Positions 1 to 10,227 of a stretch of 64,000 nucleotides of DNA are shown in pieces; position 1 is the first letter of the stretch, and each line of letters opens with the position of its first letter. Made by a program: the position numbers and the translations under genes. The notes below the pieces were generated by a model, which did not search any database, was not told the DNA's origin, and worked only from the letters and a program-made list of their open reading frames with translations. Source of the stretch: Shinisaurus crocodilurus. Lineage: Eukaryota; Chordata; Lepidosauria; Squamata; Shinisauridae. Location: NCBI GenBank assembly GCA_021292165.1, contig JAHFWL010000434.1, positions 310,001-374,000 on the forward strand, read 5' to 3'.

Positions 1-463
1 GAGTAGAGGGGAGAGAGATTGCTGTGTAAAAAGGGGAAAAAACCCTCCCTCTGAATTAGTTATATCTGGCTTGGTGATCCCCTTTTGATTGAAGAGTTAA
101 TAACAGCCAGGTGCAACCAATAAAAGGCACCTCGCCAGAGCTCTGGAAGGCAGCATGAGAACGCAGCTTGGCCGAGTATTCCAAGGGGGGAGGGTGTGCC
201 CATGTACTTCCTCTGCTCTTTAGTCCGGTAATGTTCAAGCTGTGTTCTCGGGAGCCCTGGGGTTCCTCAAGTAGACATTCACTAATGCTGGACAGGCTTC
301 CTTGAAAGACAGCTTGCTTACCGTAGGAGATCTTCCCTGGCAGTGCACATCTGCAGGAGGAATTGGGTACATATCAGGGCAGTGGGCAGATGTCCGGCTT
401 GAAGGATCTATTTTGCTTTCTGTTAGAACCCCAAGGTCCACCAGTTGGAGTCATGTGCAAAAA
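1..463. other. Unassigned sequence, no gene seen
   Basis: I see no repeat family that recurs elsewhere in the window and no recognisable protein. The short open frames on both strands overlap each other and have no family features. Confidence 0.4.
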
Positions 464-728
464 GAGAGCCAGTGTAGTGTAGTGGTGAGAGTGTTGGACT
501 GGGACTCGGGAGATCCGGGTTCTAGTCCCCGCTCGGCCATGAAACTCACTGGGTGACTTTGGGCCAGTCACTGAATCTCAGCCTAACCTACCTCACAGGG
601 TTGTTGTGAGGATAAAATGGAGAGGAGGAGGAGGACTATGTAAGCCGCCTTGGGTTCCTTGCAGGAAAAAAGGCAGGGTATAAATATAATAAATAAAATA
701 AATAAATAATAAAATAAAATAAATAAAA
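464..728 (+). mobile_element. tRNA-derived MIR/CORE-like SINE, near full length
   Basis: A tRNA-like head carries an A-box-like segment (GTAGTGGTGAGAG) and a B-box-like segment (GGGTTCTAGTCCCC). It is followed by a CORE-like body (GGGCCAGTCACTGA, GGGTTGTTGTGAGGAT) and an L2-like tail (GGTATAAATATAATAAATAA). The same unit recurs near 8.6, 11.7, 16.9, 37.4, 43.4 and 59.6 kb, so the family assignment is internally supported. It is non-coding and Pol III type. The resemblance to mammalian MIR is recognised from memory, not from an alignment. Confidence 0.9.
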
Positions 729-955
729 CAGCAGATCAGGGGGGTGGCCATAGAATTAAGAAACGGGATGCCTCTGTGCATAGCCCAGGGATGTGTTTTC
801 CATGCCAGACCTGAGATTAATGAGTCTTAAACATGTTTAGCTTTGGCTGGAGCAGGCCCTAAGTAATTCAAATATTTAATTCTATTATTATTGGCTCTTT
901 CCCCCAAGGAGTTCAGGACAACATACATATCACCCACCCCATTTTCTCTTCACTA

Positions 956-1204
956 CAGTCATGCCTTGGATTGAGAGCATAATTCATTCAGGAAACGTGC
1001 TTGTAATCCAAAACACTCCATTCAAAACGAAATTCCCCCAAAAAAATTTGTACAGAGATTTTTAATTTAAGCCGTACTACAGTACTTGTATTGCAAGACG
1101 TCGCTTGTATATCAAGTAAATAAATAAATAAATAAATATTAAAAAATTTGCTTGTCTTGCAAAACACTCTCAAACCAAGTTACTTGCAATCCAAGGTATT
1201 ACTG
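956..1204. mobile_element. Tc1/mariner-type MITE with TA duplication
   Basis: The element starts CAGTCATGCCTTGGATTG and ends with the inverse of CAGTAATACCTTGGATTG, so it has long inverted ends. It is flanked by TA at 954-955 and 1205-1206. It has no coding capacity. A second copy in the other orientation lies at 28640-28885. An AATA run has expanded in the middle (about 1117-1139). Confidence 0.88.
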
Positions 1205-1206
1205 TA

Positions 1207-1485
1207 CAGTCCTGTGAGGTAGGTTGGGTGACTGGCCCAAGGTCGCCCAGTGAGCTTCATGGTGAGCTTCATGGTGACTTTATCCTGGATCTGCCTGTTC
1301 CAAGTGCCGTACTCTGACCCAGGGCTGTGGCCTTCCAGATGTTGTTGTACTACAACTCCCATAATCCATTACCATTCCCCATGATGAGTGGGGCTGATGG
1401 GAGTTGGAGTCCACCAACATCTGGAAGGCCACAGGTGCCCTACCCCTGCTCTAACCAGGACACCTTACTGACTCTCTAACTGGTA
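1207..1485 (-). mobile_element. Reverse MIR/CORE-like SINE fragment split by a hAT MITE
   Basis: Bases 1207-1319 read on the minus strand as SINE body and head (GGTAGGTTGGGTGACTGG, CCCAGTGAGCTTCATGG). A short direct repeat, GTGAGCTTCATG, is present inside. The tRNA-like end continues after 1449 (CTCTAACC). The insertion at 1320-1448 therefore landed in an older SINE. Confidence 0.65.
1320..1448. mobile_element. Palindromic hAT-like MITE
   Basis: The element starts CAGGGCTGTGGCC and ends CCTACCCCTG. The two arms pair across most of the length (CATCTGGAAGGCC with GGCCTTCCAGATG). Flanking 8-mers CTCTGACC and CTCTAACC match at 7 of 8, as expected for a slightly decayed hAT target duplication. 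Confidence 0.75.
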
Positions 1486-1736
1486 CACAGTGCATATCAC
1501 TTTCTCACGGTGATGGGCACTTTTACACATGCCTGCGATCAATGCTCAGGAGGTCCAAAGCTACTTCTAGTGCCCTCCTGTGTAAGACCTTCCTAAGTCT
1601 TAATCTCAAGGCATCTCTCAGGTCTCCAGATTTATATGTTGGTTCACCATGGGCAGGCATTGCTGCAAGGATACTGGTGTATGAGACAGGTGAAATTAGA
1701 AGACGCTCCCTCCCAAGAGCATTACAAAATTTAGAC

Positions 1737-1871
1737 CAGTGTTCTCCAACCTTGGGTCCCCAGATGTTTTTGGCCTACAACTCCCAGCATGCCCCAGCCA
1801 GCTATGCTGGCTGGGGCATGCTGGGAGTTGTAGGCCAAAAACATCTGGGGACCCAAGGTTGGAGAACACTG
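1737..1871. mobile_element. Perfectly palindromic hAT MITE, 135 bp
   Basis: Two 66-bp arms are exact reverse complements around a 3-base centre (TAT). The ends are CAGTGTTCTCCAACC and its inverse. Identical 8-bp duplications ATTTAGAC lie at 1729-1736 and 1872-1879. This is the cleanest of five related copies (others at 17952, 18482, 42798 and 47605). It is non-coding and would need transposase in trans. Confidence 0.95.
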
Positions 1872-2002
1872 ATTTAGACTCATATTTGCATCTGATCCTT
1901 CCAGCATTACAAAGAGGCAGGGTCGGCATCAAAGGGAGGCATAGTTGAGCACCTGCTGAGGGCTCACACCTGGCAGGGCCCCACTGATAAGAGCCCCCCT
2001 GG

Positions 2003-2814
2003 AGTTGCCCCTCCTCTTCGCCATTGCAACCATCTTGTTCACCTGCCCCTCACTCTGGCTCAGACAACAGTTGTAGTGAGAAGAAGGAGGAGCAGCAGAT
2101 GCCACTGCCTACTTGCTCATTGGTCTCTCTGCCTGTCAAGAAAGCAAGTGGGAACAATGATGAGAGAGAGGAGGAGGAGCAACAATAGCAGCTGGTGAGC
2201 ATGGTGGTGAGAAGGTAGACTTACTGAAGGTGGGGGCCCACTGAAGGTGTGTTGCCCAAGGGGTCTCAAAAACCTGGAGCTGGCACTGTGTATATATGAG
2301 CCCCGCTGACACAAGGCAAAAATATTTTTTTATTGGCTCAGGCATTTTCAACTTGAACTATTGAACTGGGCTTCTGTTTGCCTTTGGCTTGTTATTATGT
2401 TTTGTCATTTCACTGATACCCTGTTTGGGACCTTTGAATATAAGAAGTGGCAGCCATCTTCACCAGATCTGTGAAGTGGGCGGAGAAGGCGGTGGGCTTA
2501 TATTGTCATCCTGCCCACAGAATTGCTCCTCCTCTTCGCCATTGCTGCTCACCTTGTTCTCCTGCCTCTCCCTCTGGCCCAGACTACAGTGGTGGTGAGA
2601 AGGAGCTGGAGCAGTTGATGCCGCTGCCTACCTGCTCACGGGCTCCATGGACCATGCCTGTCAAGCAAGCAAGTGGTAGCAATGATGAGAAGGAGGATGA
2701 GGAGCAAGGGCAGATGGTAACCATGGTGATGAGAAGATAGACTCACTGAGGGAGAGGGCTCACTCACTGAGGGTGTCTTGCCCAAGAGCCCTCCAAAACC
2801 TGGAGGTGGCACAC
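2003..2814. repeat. Diverged direct duplication, two units about 0.28 kb
   Basis: Bases 2003-2288 and 2521-2814 share the same order of words: CCTCCTCTTCGCCATTGC, GCCTGTCAAG, AGCAAGTGG, GGTGAGAAG or GTGATGAGAAG, TTGCCCAAG and AAAACCTGGAG. The start-to-start offset is about 518 bp. Short open frames over this region are not conserved between the units, so I do not call a gene. Confidence 0.7.
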
Positions 2815-2994
2815 AAAGCTGCTTACACCTTCAGCTGTTCTCTGGTATCATCCCTGAACATTAAACAAAAAACAAACACAGGTGAACAAACGAAATGCCA
2901 AGTTGAAAGCAACCCATTGTCCAAAGGTAGCAGTGGGTCGGTTACCACCACAAGGATTGAGAAAGCAAAATGCTTGGGGCAGAGGGCTTCTGAG

Positions 2995-3081
2995 AATGAA
3001 ATCCTATACCTGCTTGCCTGAGAGTTGGCCCCGCCTGAACTCAATGGGACTTACTTCTGATCAGACATGTATAGGTTTGCA
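2995..3081. repeat. Foldback repeat of the GCAATCCTATGCATG / AGTAAGTCCCA family
   Basis: Bases from AAATCCTATACCTGC through AACTCAATGGGACTTAC to TATAGGTTTGCAC match the layout of copies at 7718, 10908, 13352, 34268 and 53105. The ends are inverted. It is probably a short non-autonomous DNA transposon. Confidence 0.6.
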
Positions 3082-3301
3082 CTATGAAATGCTTTATGGA
3101 TCCAAAGAGGACATCCAGAGTACACTCTCCCCAATTTTGAAGCTGACCATTTTTGTTCCCAGCGTCTTCTTCGGCTCTTCCCACTGCTTTGGGACTCTCT
3201 TCCCACCTTCATTGGTCCAGTGATTCTTGAGATAATTTCTGAAATACATCTGCAAGGAATTTCTGGTTTCTTCACATCACTTCCAGTTGCTCCATTAAAA
3301 A

Positions 3302-3440
3302 AATAAATGTATTGGTTTATTAAAACTTATATGCTGCCTTCCCACCAACCATGGACCTCCAATATGGCTCAAATAAAAATGGCAGAATGATTCAGAACAT
3401 GCTAAAACCTCAGTTTAAAAACAATTAGAGCTGAAATAAA
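3302..3440 (-). mobile_element. L2-like LINE 3' end fragment
   Basis: Read on the minus strand it has a tail (GCAGCATATAAGTTTTAATAAACC) resembling the other L2-type tails at 8.1, 10.2 and 14.7 kb. It has diverged and carries no open frame. Confidence 0.45.
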
Positions 3441-4778
3441 AGTTTTGCACACATTTAAAATTTGGATTGTTCTTCAGCATTTTGACTTCTTGACTATCAA
3501 ACGTGATCAAACTGCTCTTGAAATTCACACTTGAAAGGTAGTTTAAAAAAAACCCAAACTCTTGCTGGTGAAACTAATGACAGTTAATAATCAAATCCCT
3601 AATTTCAATGGGTTGGATCCAGAGTAGCACTTAGCAGAATTCTGCTTGTGCTGGAGAAAGGGGACAGGGAGGTGATCTTTGCGGCTCGTCCTTCCTCCTT
3701 CTGCAGGGTGGGTGGGTGAGGCGAGGCTGGGCTGGGCAGCCATCCGGAGCAGCATAAGAGGTGATGCAGGATCCTGGCGCCTTCCATGAATGGAAAGACC
3801 TAGGACCAGTCTGGACCTAGCCCAATATTTTTTGCATGCAAAGGCTGCTATAGGTTTTAAAAATTACATACTCATCGATAGCAACCACAGTCTCTCTCAA
3901 CCTGTTCCCTTTCCTTCCTGCTCAGCTGATCTAGTTTCCTTCCAGCGCTATTGAACAAAGAGCCCCATAATGTTCTGCATTAGATCCCATAATGATTTTG
4001 CGTGTTATCTACAGTAATTGCCCTTTTGTTCTTCAGTAAATGCTATATACAGGTGTTAAAGGAATTGCTCCTGTAAAATCAGAGTTCTTATTTGGGGAAA
4101 TATCAGGAGTGTTACAAATGAAGTGGCAGAGCTGCCCAGAGGATACACTGTGCCGAGTTGTGTGAACCCGGGATGGGTTTGTCAGGGTGGCTTCCGTTTG
4201 AGTTATAAGCCACTCTGACAACTCATGGCTTGTTGTAGGGATTGTTTAACCTCCTTGCTACTCTTGCCAAGTGGCTACCAGGTGAACACCACTGCCAGCC
4301 ACCCTAAAAGTGCCCAAGAGGTACTTGGGGGTGGCTGGCAGAGACTTCCCCACCTCCCTACCATGACCACAAGCCATTTTGGGCTTACTGTGGCTTCCCC
4401 CCCTTAATTCCCCCCTCCCTGGAGATTGTGAAAGGCGGCTGCCAAGCCACATTTCATGAACCCCATTTTGGCACCCATGAGCAGTCCCTCCAAGTTGCAC
4501 CAGCTGCACCTTGGAGGGGCTGCCTGTGGCTGTCCAGCATTTTTATTAATATTTTTTTTTGCACACTGAGCTGAGTGCAAATGTTTTTTAATTTTTTTAA
4601 AAATCCCATTTGCACAGATGCACTCATGCAAATGGGTGGATTTCAAGCCTCAGCTGGGGCAATGTCAAATGTCAATGCTGAGCTGTCAAACAGCAAACCT
4701 CCATTTTAAAGGTGGGATTTCTGAAGGGCTGAAAATTTCTTTTTTGGCAGAAAAGTATACACATATGTAGACTCTATA
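3441..4778. other. Mostly unassigned DNA with one possible conserved island
   Basis: Bases 3600-3800 carry a GC-rich segment with no clear family. About 3940-4045 is balanced, repeat-free sequence with AT-rich words such as CCATAATGATTTTGCG, the kind of composition seen in conserved non-coding elements; this is only a guess. Bases 4140-4350 contain partly self-complementary words (GCCACTCTGACA, GTGAACCC) that may be an old foldback. Confidence 0.3.
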
Positions 4779-4805
4779 GTATAGTATAGTATAGTATAGT
4801 ATATT
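4778..4805. repeat. Pentanucleotide microsatellite (TATAG)n
   Basis: Five consecutive units of ATAGT/TATAG are visible, in AT-rich surroundings. Confidence 0.9.
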
Positions 4806-5097
4806 CCTGTATATTATATACCTGTATAGACATACCTGTCCTTATGTGTTTTATACAATATACACTTTTAAAAAATGTTTTATTTTATCTAATAAAAATA
4901 ATAACTAAAATTGGATTTTCCATTACAGCTGTTGTAAGTATTTAGGACTGATTCACAGAAGCATGTTCAACACCTGACAGCACATCACTTGCTGAGCTCA
5001 ATGTGCGAACTGCCATTATTGAAAACACAGAGTATGAGGTAATATGAAAAGTTTGTTGTTGTGTTTTGTCTGCCTTGGGCAGTTTTACACATGTAAA

Positions 5098-5236
5098 GAC
5101 GCAATCCTATGCAAGTTTAGACAGAAAAAGGTCTTACAGCTCCCAGCATGCCCCAGCAAGCAGAGCTGGCTGGGGCATGCTGGGACTGGGAGTTGTTGGA
5201 CTTTTTTCTGTCTAAACTTGCATAGAATTGCACCTT
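5098..5236. mobile_element. Palindromic MITE, GCAATCCTATGCA family
   Basis: The left arm reads GCAATCCTATGCAAGTTTAG. The right arm is its inverse, ending GCATAGAATTGCACC. The centre carries the CTCCCAGCATGCCCCAGC / GCTGGGGCATGCTGGGA hairpin that is shared with the hAT palindromes. The TTAA at the right edge is compatible with a TTAA or TAA target, but the duplication is not clear. Confidence 0.75.
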
Positions 5237-5379
5237 AAGTCATCACTTCATGTTAATGTAACTGAGCAATGAATACGTGTGTGGGAATTGGAGGTTACTT
5301 CCGTGGATATCAATGAAACTTAAACATCTATAACTTTCTCTGGGTTGTGCTGAAAAATATAAGGACACTTTACATCAAG

Positions 5380-5494
5380 GGTAGACAACCTGGTGCCCAC
5401 CAAATGTTTAGCCCCATTGGCCATGCTGGCTGGGGCTGATGGGAGTTGTAGTCCAAAACATTTGGAGGGCACTAGGTTGCCTAACCCCGCCCGA
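5380..5494. mobile_element. Palindromic hAT-like MITE (GGTAGACAACCTGG family)
   Basis: The arms AGACAACCTGGTGCC and GGGCACTAGGTTGCCT are inverted and surround a GGAGTTGTAGTCC centre. The family recurs near 10.0, 27.1, 30.8, 40.2, 50.3, 54.6 and 56.2 kb. I could not find a convincing target duplication here. Confidence 0.7.
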
Positions 5495-5529
5495 CACTGT
5501 CTTCTTGTTTAGTTTTTTGCTATGTTTGT

Positions 5530-6480
5530 TTTGCCCCGTTTGAAGTTCTAGTGAAATAACTGATCTGCAGGCATCCTCTTGCAAATCCTATCTAGCTTAT
5601 TCTATGACTAACAGATTTCCACAAAGAAGCCTGGAAGACGTCACTTCTTCTTGGTTTGCCAGCTCTTGCGATCCCATTTTACTTGTCAATTCCATTACGC
5701 AAAAAGGCAAAGAAAAAAAAGGGGAAATTAAGAGGAAGTAGGAAGACGGATCTGCCCAGTTGATTGTCCAATGGTGGTAGAGCTGGCAAGTCTGGGAGTG
5801 GAATTTTGTTCTGGCAATGTTGATTTGGCTGCAAGAAAGATGGCTCTCCCTGCTTCAGTCACAAATGCGAATGTCAGCAAACACACAGACCTGAGAGCCT
5901 TACATAAACAAACAGAACAAATTAGCATTTTCCTCTGCAGATACTTGATTCGCACACATATACAGCCAGGGTCATCAAGCCAGCCAATTAGATGTGCAAT
6001 TAGTTGCCCACTTGTATTAAAAGTTTATGTGCAGAAGCATAAATCCAGGGGACTGTCCCCCGCCCCCCGTTTTATTGCTCCTGCACTTGTAGAGCTCTTG
6101 ATGGGATAACAGGCCAGGAAATGCTTCCTCCACGCAGACCACTGGCTAAATCGTCTGTCTCCTGGGACTAGCTGGCAAACCCTTCCAGGCCGTAGTGTTT
6201 GTGGTCTTGTGTGCAGCTTTGACAGAGCAGAACCCCCCTCCAGCCTTCCTTATATGGGTCTCTTTTGCCGGCAAGGCCTTTTTATTGGTCACAGGAGGAA
6301 GCCTCTTTTCCATTAATCAACACAAAATAAATGGAACTTAAAGGATAAATTGTGCAACACTGTGAGCAATTTCTACAAATTATGCAGGGACGGCAGATAC
6401 ATTTCCCCCTGGATTGTGTAATTAGAAAGGCTGGGGGTGGGATGGGGAGGGAGAGAAGACTACATTCCACCAAATGCATG
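5530..6480. other. Low-repeat region, possible conserved non-coding DNA
   Basis: No window-internal repeat is present. Two islands have balanced composition with homeodomain-like AT words: about 5560-5960 (includes GATTGTCCAATGG and ACAAATTAGCATTTTCC) and about 6280-6480 (includes CCATTAATCAACAC and GGATTGTGTAATTAG). A 112-codon plus-strand frame (5771-6109) has no family signature. Alignment to other amniotes would decide this. Confidence 0.3.
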
Positions 6481-6639
6481 TTTAGATAAAATGTGTTTCC
6501 CCCGAGGTTACTTTTCAGTCCTTATTTTGCACCAAAGATACTTCTAAGAGACAATTGTGGGCTGATTATATTACTCTGTTACCCTAGTGATACATACCAC
6601 TTTCACGGTGCCAATCTTTTCCACTGCTGGCTGCTTCAG

Positions 6640-6790
6640 AACAGTAGAAGAGCTGAGCTGGATCAGACCCAAGGCCTATCTAGTCGAGCATTCTGTTTGC
6701 ACAGTGGCCAACACCAGATGTCCTCGGGAAGCCCACCACCAGCTCATGAATGCAATGCCACGACTTGGCAATGCATAGGCATCCTTTTAA
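6640..6790 (-). mobile_element. CR1-type LINE 3' end fragment
   Basis: On the plus strand it reads GCTGGATCAGACCCAAGGCC then CAGTGGCCAACACCAGATG. This is the reverse complement of the CR1 tail seen forward at 33.5 and 60.3 kb. Only the untranslated tail is present. Confidence 0.75.
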
Positions 6791-6799
6791 AGCTCTCTC

Positions 6800-7717
6800 T
6801 TCTTCTGTCCTGGCATTTACACTATATGTTCTGAGCCATCTTGAAACTGGCAGTCTTGGTCTTGTTGTTTCCCACTAAAACAACAACTGGCAACTCAATT
6901 GTAGCTTGCTGACAGCGTCGATCGTTTCCCGGCCCCCTCCCTCCTTCAGAGAACCACAGTTCCCACTCTCAGGGTCCCTTTTTGGGAATTCATGGGATTT
7001 AAAAGAGGCATGAAATCGGTTCAAATTTGCAGTGTAGATGTGTCCTGCATCTCCTCCTTTGTCTTCCCTTCTGACCCAGTTTACACAATCGCAACGTGGT
7101 TAACAAGCCACGGTGGCTTGTCCATCCCGCTGCACATGCCGGCTGAGGGGCTGGGTTGGGGTTATTTGAGGTGTGCTGCCCCGCCCTTCGAGCAAGCATG
7201 CCACCCAGGTTCAGATGCCAACAAGGGTAATTAGGGAAATCTGGCTGGCCAGCACGTGTGGCAGAGAAAATAAGCCACCTTGGCTTATTTCCCTTGCTGC
7301 GATCATACGAAGCGCCTCCTCACCTCCATGTTCTGCATGAGCCTATTTCCTGTTGCCCATCTTGGACTAATCCTGTCCCCCATGCTAAGCACTCTTCTTC
7401 CTTAACTGCCCCCGCCCATGATCCCCTCCGTGAACCCCCCCCCCCCCCAGTGTGGGTAGGTAGCACTAGCAAAAAAGAAAAAAAGCCCTCTGTATTACCA
7501 ATGGGATTTATTTTATTTTTTTACTGGCTCTGACTGCTGCGTGTCTAGGTTGATTTTCCAGGGGGTTGTGGCTGGAGAGGGAAAGCTTAAACCTCCCCTC
7601 CCCACATGCTGTAGCCCCAGTCTGTATCATCACCATCCCCTGCTTACTTTTGAGTAAGACAAAAACACATAGAGAGCTACATGCTACAAATTTAACATAA
7701 CTGGGTTGTTTGCCCCC
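6800..7717. other. Unassigned DNA with weak inverted words
   Basis: Bases 7085-7290 hold inverted words (GGTTAACAAGCCACGG, CAAGGTGGCTTATT complement) that may be an old foldback related to the GGGTTC family. A C-run (7437-7448) is present. No coding exon is recognisable. Confidence 0.3.
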
Positions 7718-7815
7718 TAAGGCTGCAATCCTATGCATGCTTACTAGAGAGGAAGCCCCACTGAACACAGTGGGATTTACTTGTGAGTAACTATGCATCA
7801 GATTGGACTGCACAT
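7718..7815. repeat. Foldback repeat, AGTAAGTCCCACTG family
   Basis: Bases GGCTGCAATCCTATGCATGC, then CCCACTGAACACAGTGGGA, then TGTGAGTAACTATGCATCAG form a stem-like layout shared with copies at 10908 and 34268. Confidence 0.65.
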
Positions 7816-8065
7816 CTTCCCTTGCTTCACTAGCTTTTGTTGAATTGTGCCTTTTATCATTAGGCCTCTTTAATGCTGACAACAAGGCTTATGGACAGAC
7901 TTTCCTCAGATGCTTTAATTTCAACCATTCTCTGCCCCTGTCCCTTCTCATTTATCATTTTATCTTTCACAACATTTTAAATTTCATTATGCACGTATTG
8001 ACCCACTCGCCATTCTTCATAAGAGTCACTCCACAACTAATTTTGTTTTAACTTCTGACTTCAAA

Positions 8066-8392
8066 CATTTTATTTATTTATTTATTTATTTGAACTACTT
8101 ATCTGCTGTTTGATATTTTAAGATCTCTAAGCAGTTCACATAAGAAATACAGAAAATACAATATAAAAGCCAATATAAGACCCAATATAAAAATAATAAG
8201 TACATTAAACACGTTGCAGAAACAGTAAAACAGAGTAGTGCAATTGCATGTCAGGGAAAACCTGAGCAAACAGGTGCATCTTCAAGAGGCATCTAAAGTT
8301 CACCACAGTTTCCACCTTTCAGACCACATGTGGGAGAGCGTTCCAGAGGGTGGGTGCCGCTACCGAGAAGGCCCACGTACGTGCCGTTACTT
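8066..8392 (-). mobile_element. L2-type LINE 3' end
   Basis: A TTTA run at 8071-8091 is the tail. The minus strand then reads L2-like coding remains (GGCACCCACCCTCTGGAACG-like, 8340-8365) as at 9.3, 45.8 and 46.0 kb. It abuts a reverse CR1 tail at 8393. Confidence 0.65.
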
Positions 8393-8585
8393 GACATAAG
8401 AAAAGCCCTGCAGGTTCAGACCAAAGGCCCATCTAGTCCAGCATTCTGTTCCCACAGTAGCTAACCAGATGCCTATGGGAAGCCCACAAGCAGGACATGA
8501 GTGCAATGGCCCCTTCTGCATCCTTTGCCGTTCATTTTGCCATCCTTTCTCAATGTCCCTTGCAAAGACATCTTCTTCCTTTACC
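8393..8585 (-). mobile_element. CR1-type LINE 3' tail
   Basis: The sequence ACATAAGAAAAGCCCTGCAG followed by GGCCCATCTAGTCCAGCATT is the inverse of the CR1 3' terminal region. It is truncated near 8585, just before a SINE. Confidence 0.8.
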
Positions 8586-8597
8586 TCCACTTTAAGA

Positions 8598-8852
8598 TTT
8601 AGTGGTGAGAGTGTTGGACTGGGACTCCGGAGATCCAGGTTCTATTCCCCGCTCAGCCATGAAACACACTGGGTGACTTTGGGCCAGTCACTGACTCTCA
8701 GCCTAACCTACCTCACAGGGTTGTTGTGAGGATAAAATGGAGAGGAGGAGGAGGAGGAGGAGGAGGAGGAGGAGGAGGAGGAGGAGGAGGAAAGCCGACT
8801 TGGTTTCCTTGCAGGAAAAAAGGCGGGTATAAATATAATAAATAAATAAATT
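8598..8852 (+). mobile_element. MIR/CORE-like SINE with internal (GGA)n expansion
   Basis: The SINE lacks the first ~15 bases of the family but keeps the B-box-like segment and body. The short GGAGGAGGA tract of the family has expanded to about 17 uninterrupted GGA units (8738-8790). The SINE has therefore seeded a microsatellite. Confidence 0.9.
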
Positions 8853-9100
8853 CAAAGGACACACACATCTGGCTATGTGCAAATTTGACATAATTTAGAG
8901 AAAAATAGATGAATAATCACAAGAGAAAAGAGAGCAAACATACTGCAGAGTACACTGATAGGAAAGATGAAGCCATATTCAATCTTTTGCGTACCGTAAT
9001 TTAAAAAAAGGCAAGATGTCCTGTTGCACTTTAAAAACCAATGTGATTTATTGTAGGATGGATTTCCATAGGCACGAGCCTCTTTAATTTCATAGGGGAA

Positions 9101-9266
9101 GGACCATAGTTCAGGGGCAGGAGGACCATAGTGGTAGAGCCCATGCTTTGCATGCAGAAGATCCCAGGTGCAATCCCTGCTGGCATCTCCAGCCAGGGTC
9201 AGGAGACCCCTGTCTGAAAGCCTGGGGAGCTGCTGCCAGTCACTGTAGACAACACGGAGCTAGATC
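9101..9266 (+). mobile_element. tRNA-Ala-like SINE with CR1-type 3' body
   Basis: GTGGTAGAGCCCATGCTTTG, CATGCAGAAGATCCCAGGTG and CAATCCCTGCTGGCATCTCC follow the tRNA-Ala (TGC) plan, including a TTTGCAT anticodon-arm-like stretch and a degraded B box. The body (GGGAGCTGCTGCCAGTCACT, ACACGGAGCTAGAT) matches the CR1 tail type seen near 26.6 kb. A 10-bp word GGACCATAGT is repeated at 9101 and 9123. It is a retroposon, not a functional tRNA gene. Confidence 0.8.
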
Positions 9267-9990
9267 CATCCATCCATCCATCGCATTTCTATACTGCCCA
9301 ACAGCCAAAGCTCTCTGGGTGGTATAAAACTTTTAATTCATACAAATATAAAATGGTTTGAAACTGTTAAAAACAATTAACAATAAAACTACCAGGACCC
9401 GATAAAAAACTAACATTACAAAGTCCCATGGTATTCCCTCAAATGCCTGGGAATGCAGGAAAGTCTTAACCTGGTGTGGAAAACATGACAATGTTGGTGC
9501 CAGGCAGACCTTACTGGGGAGAGCATTCCACAATCGGGGGGGGGGCACCTCCGAGAAGGCCCTCTCCCCTGTTGCCATCATCCAAACAAGGAGGCACTTG
9601 GAGGAGGCCCTCAGATGTTGATCATAGTATACGGGTAGATTGGTATTGGGAGAGGCACTCATCAAGTACTGCAATCCCGAACCATGTAAGCCTTTATAAG
9701 TCAAGTCTACCACCTTGAATTGGGCTCAGAAATGTACAGGCAGCCAGTGCAAGTGGGCCAGGACTGGGATGATATGCTTAAACCTTCTGGCCCCACTATC
9801 AGTTTGGCCGCCACATTTTGCACAAGCTGCCAGCTTCCAAATTGTCTTCAAAGGCAGACCCATCAATGGTCCAGCTCAGGTATAAGGTGGCATCCCAGTG
9901 AAGACTACGGCACTGCCCTTGTGCTGTTCCCATTCCTTTCTGTGGAGCTTGTCCAGGGGAACTTCTCAGAACATTGTGCCCCTAGAGTAG
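9267..9990 (-). mobile_element. L2-type LINE 3' end with ORF remains
   Basis: CATC repeats (9269-9283) precede the reversed L2 tail. The minus frame at 9333-9713 (126 codons) reads ATGERAFSEVPPPRLWNALP and then a QVKTFLHS-like segment, the usual C-terminal end of L2-like ORF2. This end lies after the reverse transcriptase. The upstream RT and endonuclease domains are absent, so the copy is 5'-truncated and dead. Confidence 0.85.
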
Positions 9991-10125
9991 GGGTAGGGTA
10001 CTGGTAGCCCTCCAGATGTTTCTAGACTCCAACTCCCATCAACCTCAGCCAGCATGGGCAGTGGTCAGGGATGATGGATGTTGTAGTCCAACCACATCTG
10101 GAGGGCCACCAGTTCTTCAGTTCTG
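9988..10125. mobile_element. Palindromic hAT-like MITE
   Basis: Arms CTGGTAGCCCTCCAGATG and CATCTGGAGGGCCACCAG are inverted, with a CAACTCCCATCA centre. The flanks CCCTAGAG and CTCAAGAG are only partly similar, so the target duplication is uncertain. Confidence 0.7.
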
Positions 10126-10227
10126 CTCAAGAGCCCCAAAAGAGGCACCAATGGGAGCTTTCCTCCCAACGCAAATAGCAGCGGGGGGGGGGGGGTCTGG
10201 ATCAGGACCATGGTCAGGGCAAAGAGT

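Noticed and set aside
9121..9180. Functional tRNA-Ala gene
   Set aside because: The acceptor arm and B box are degraded and the sequence continues into a SINE body.
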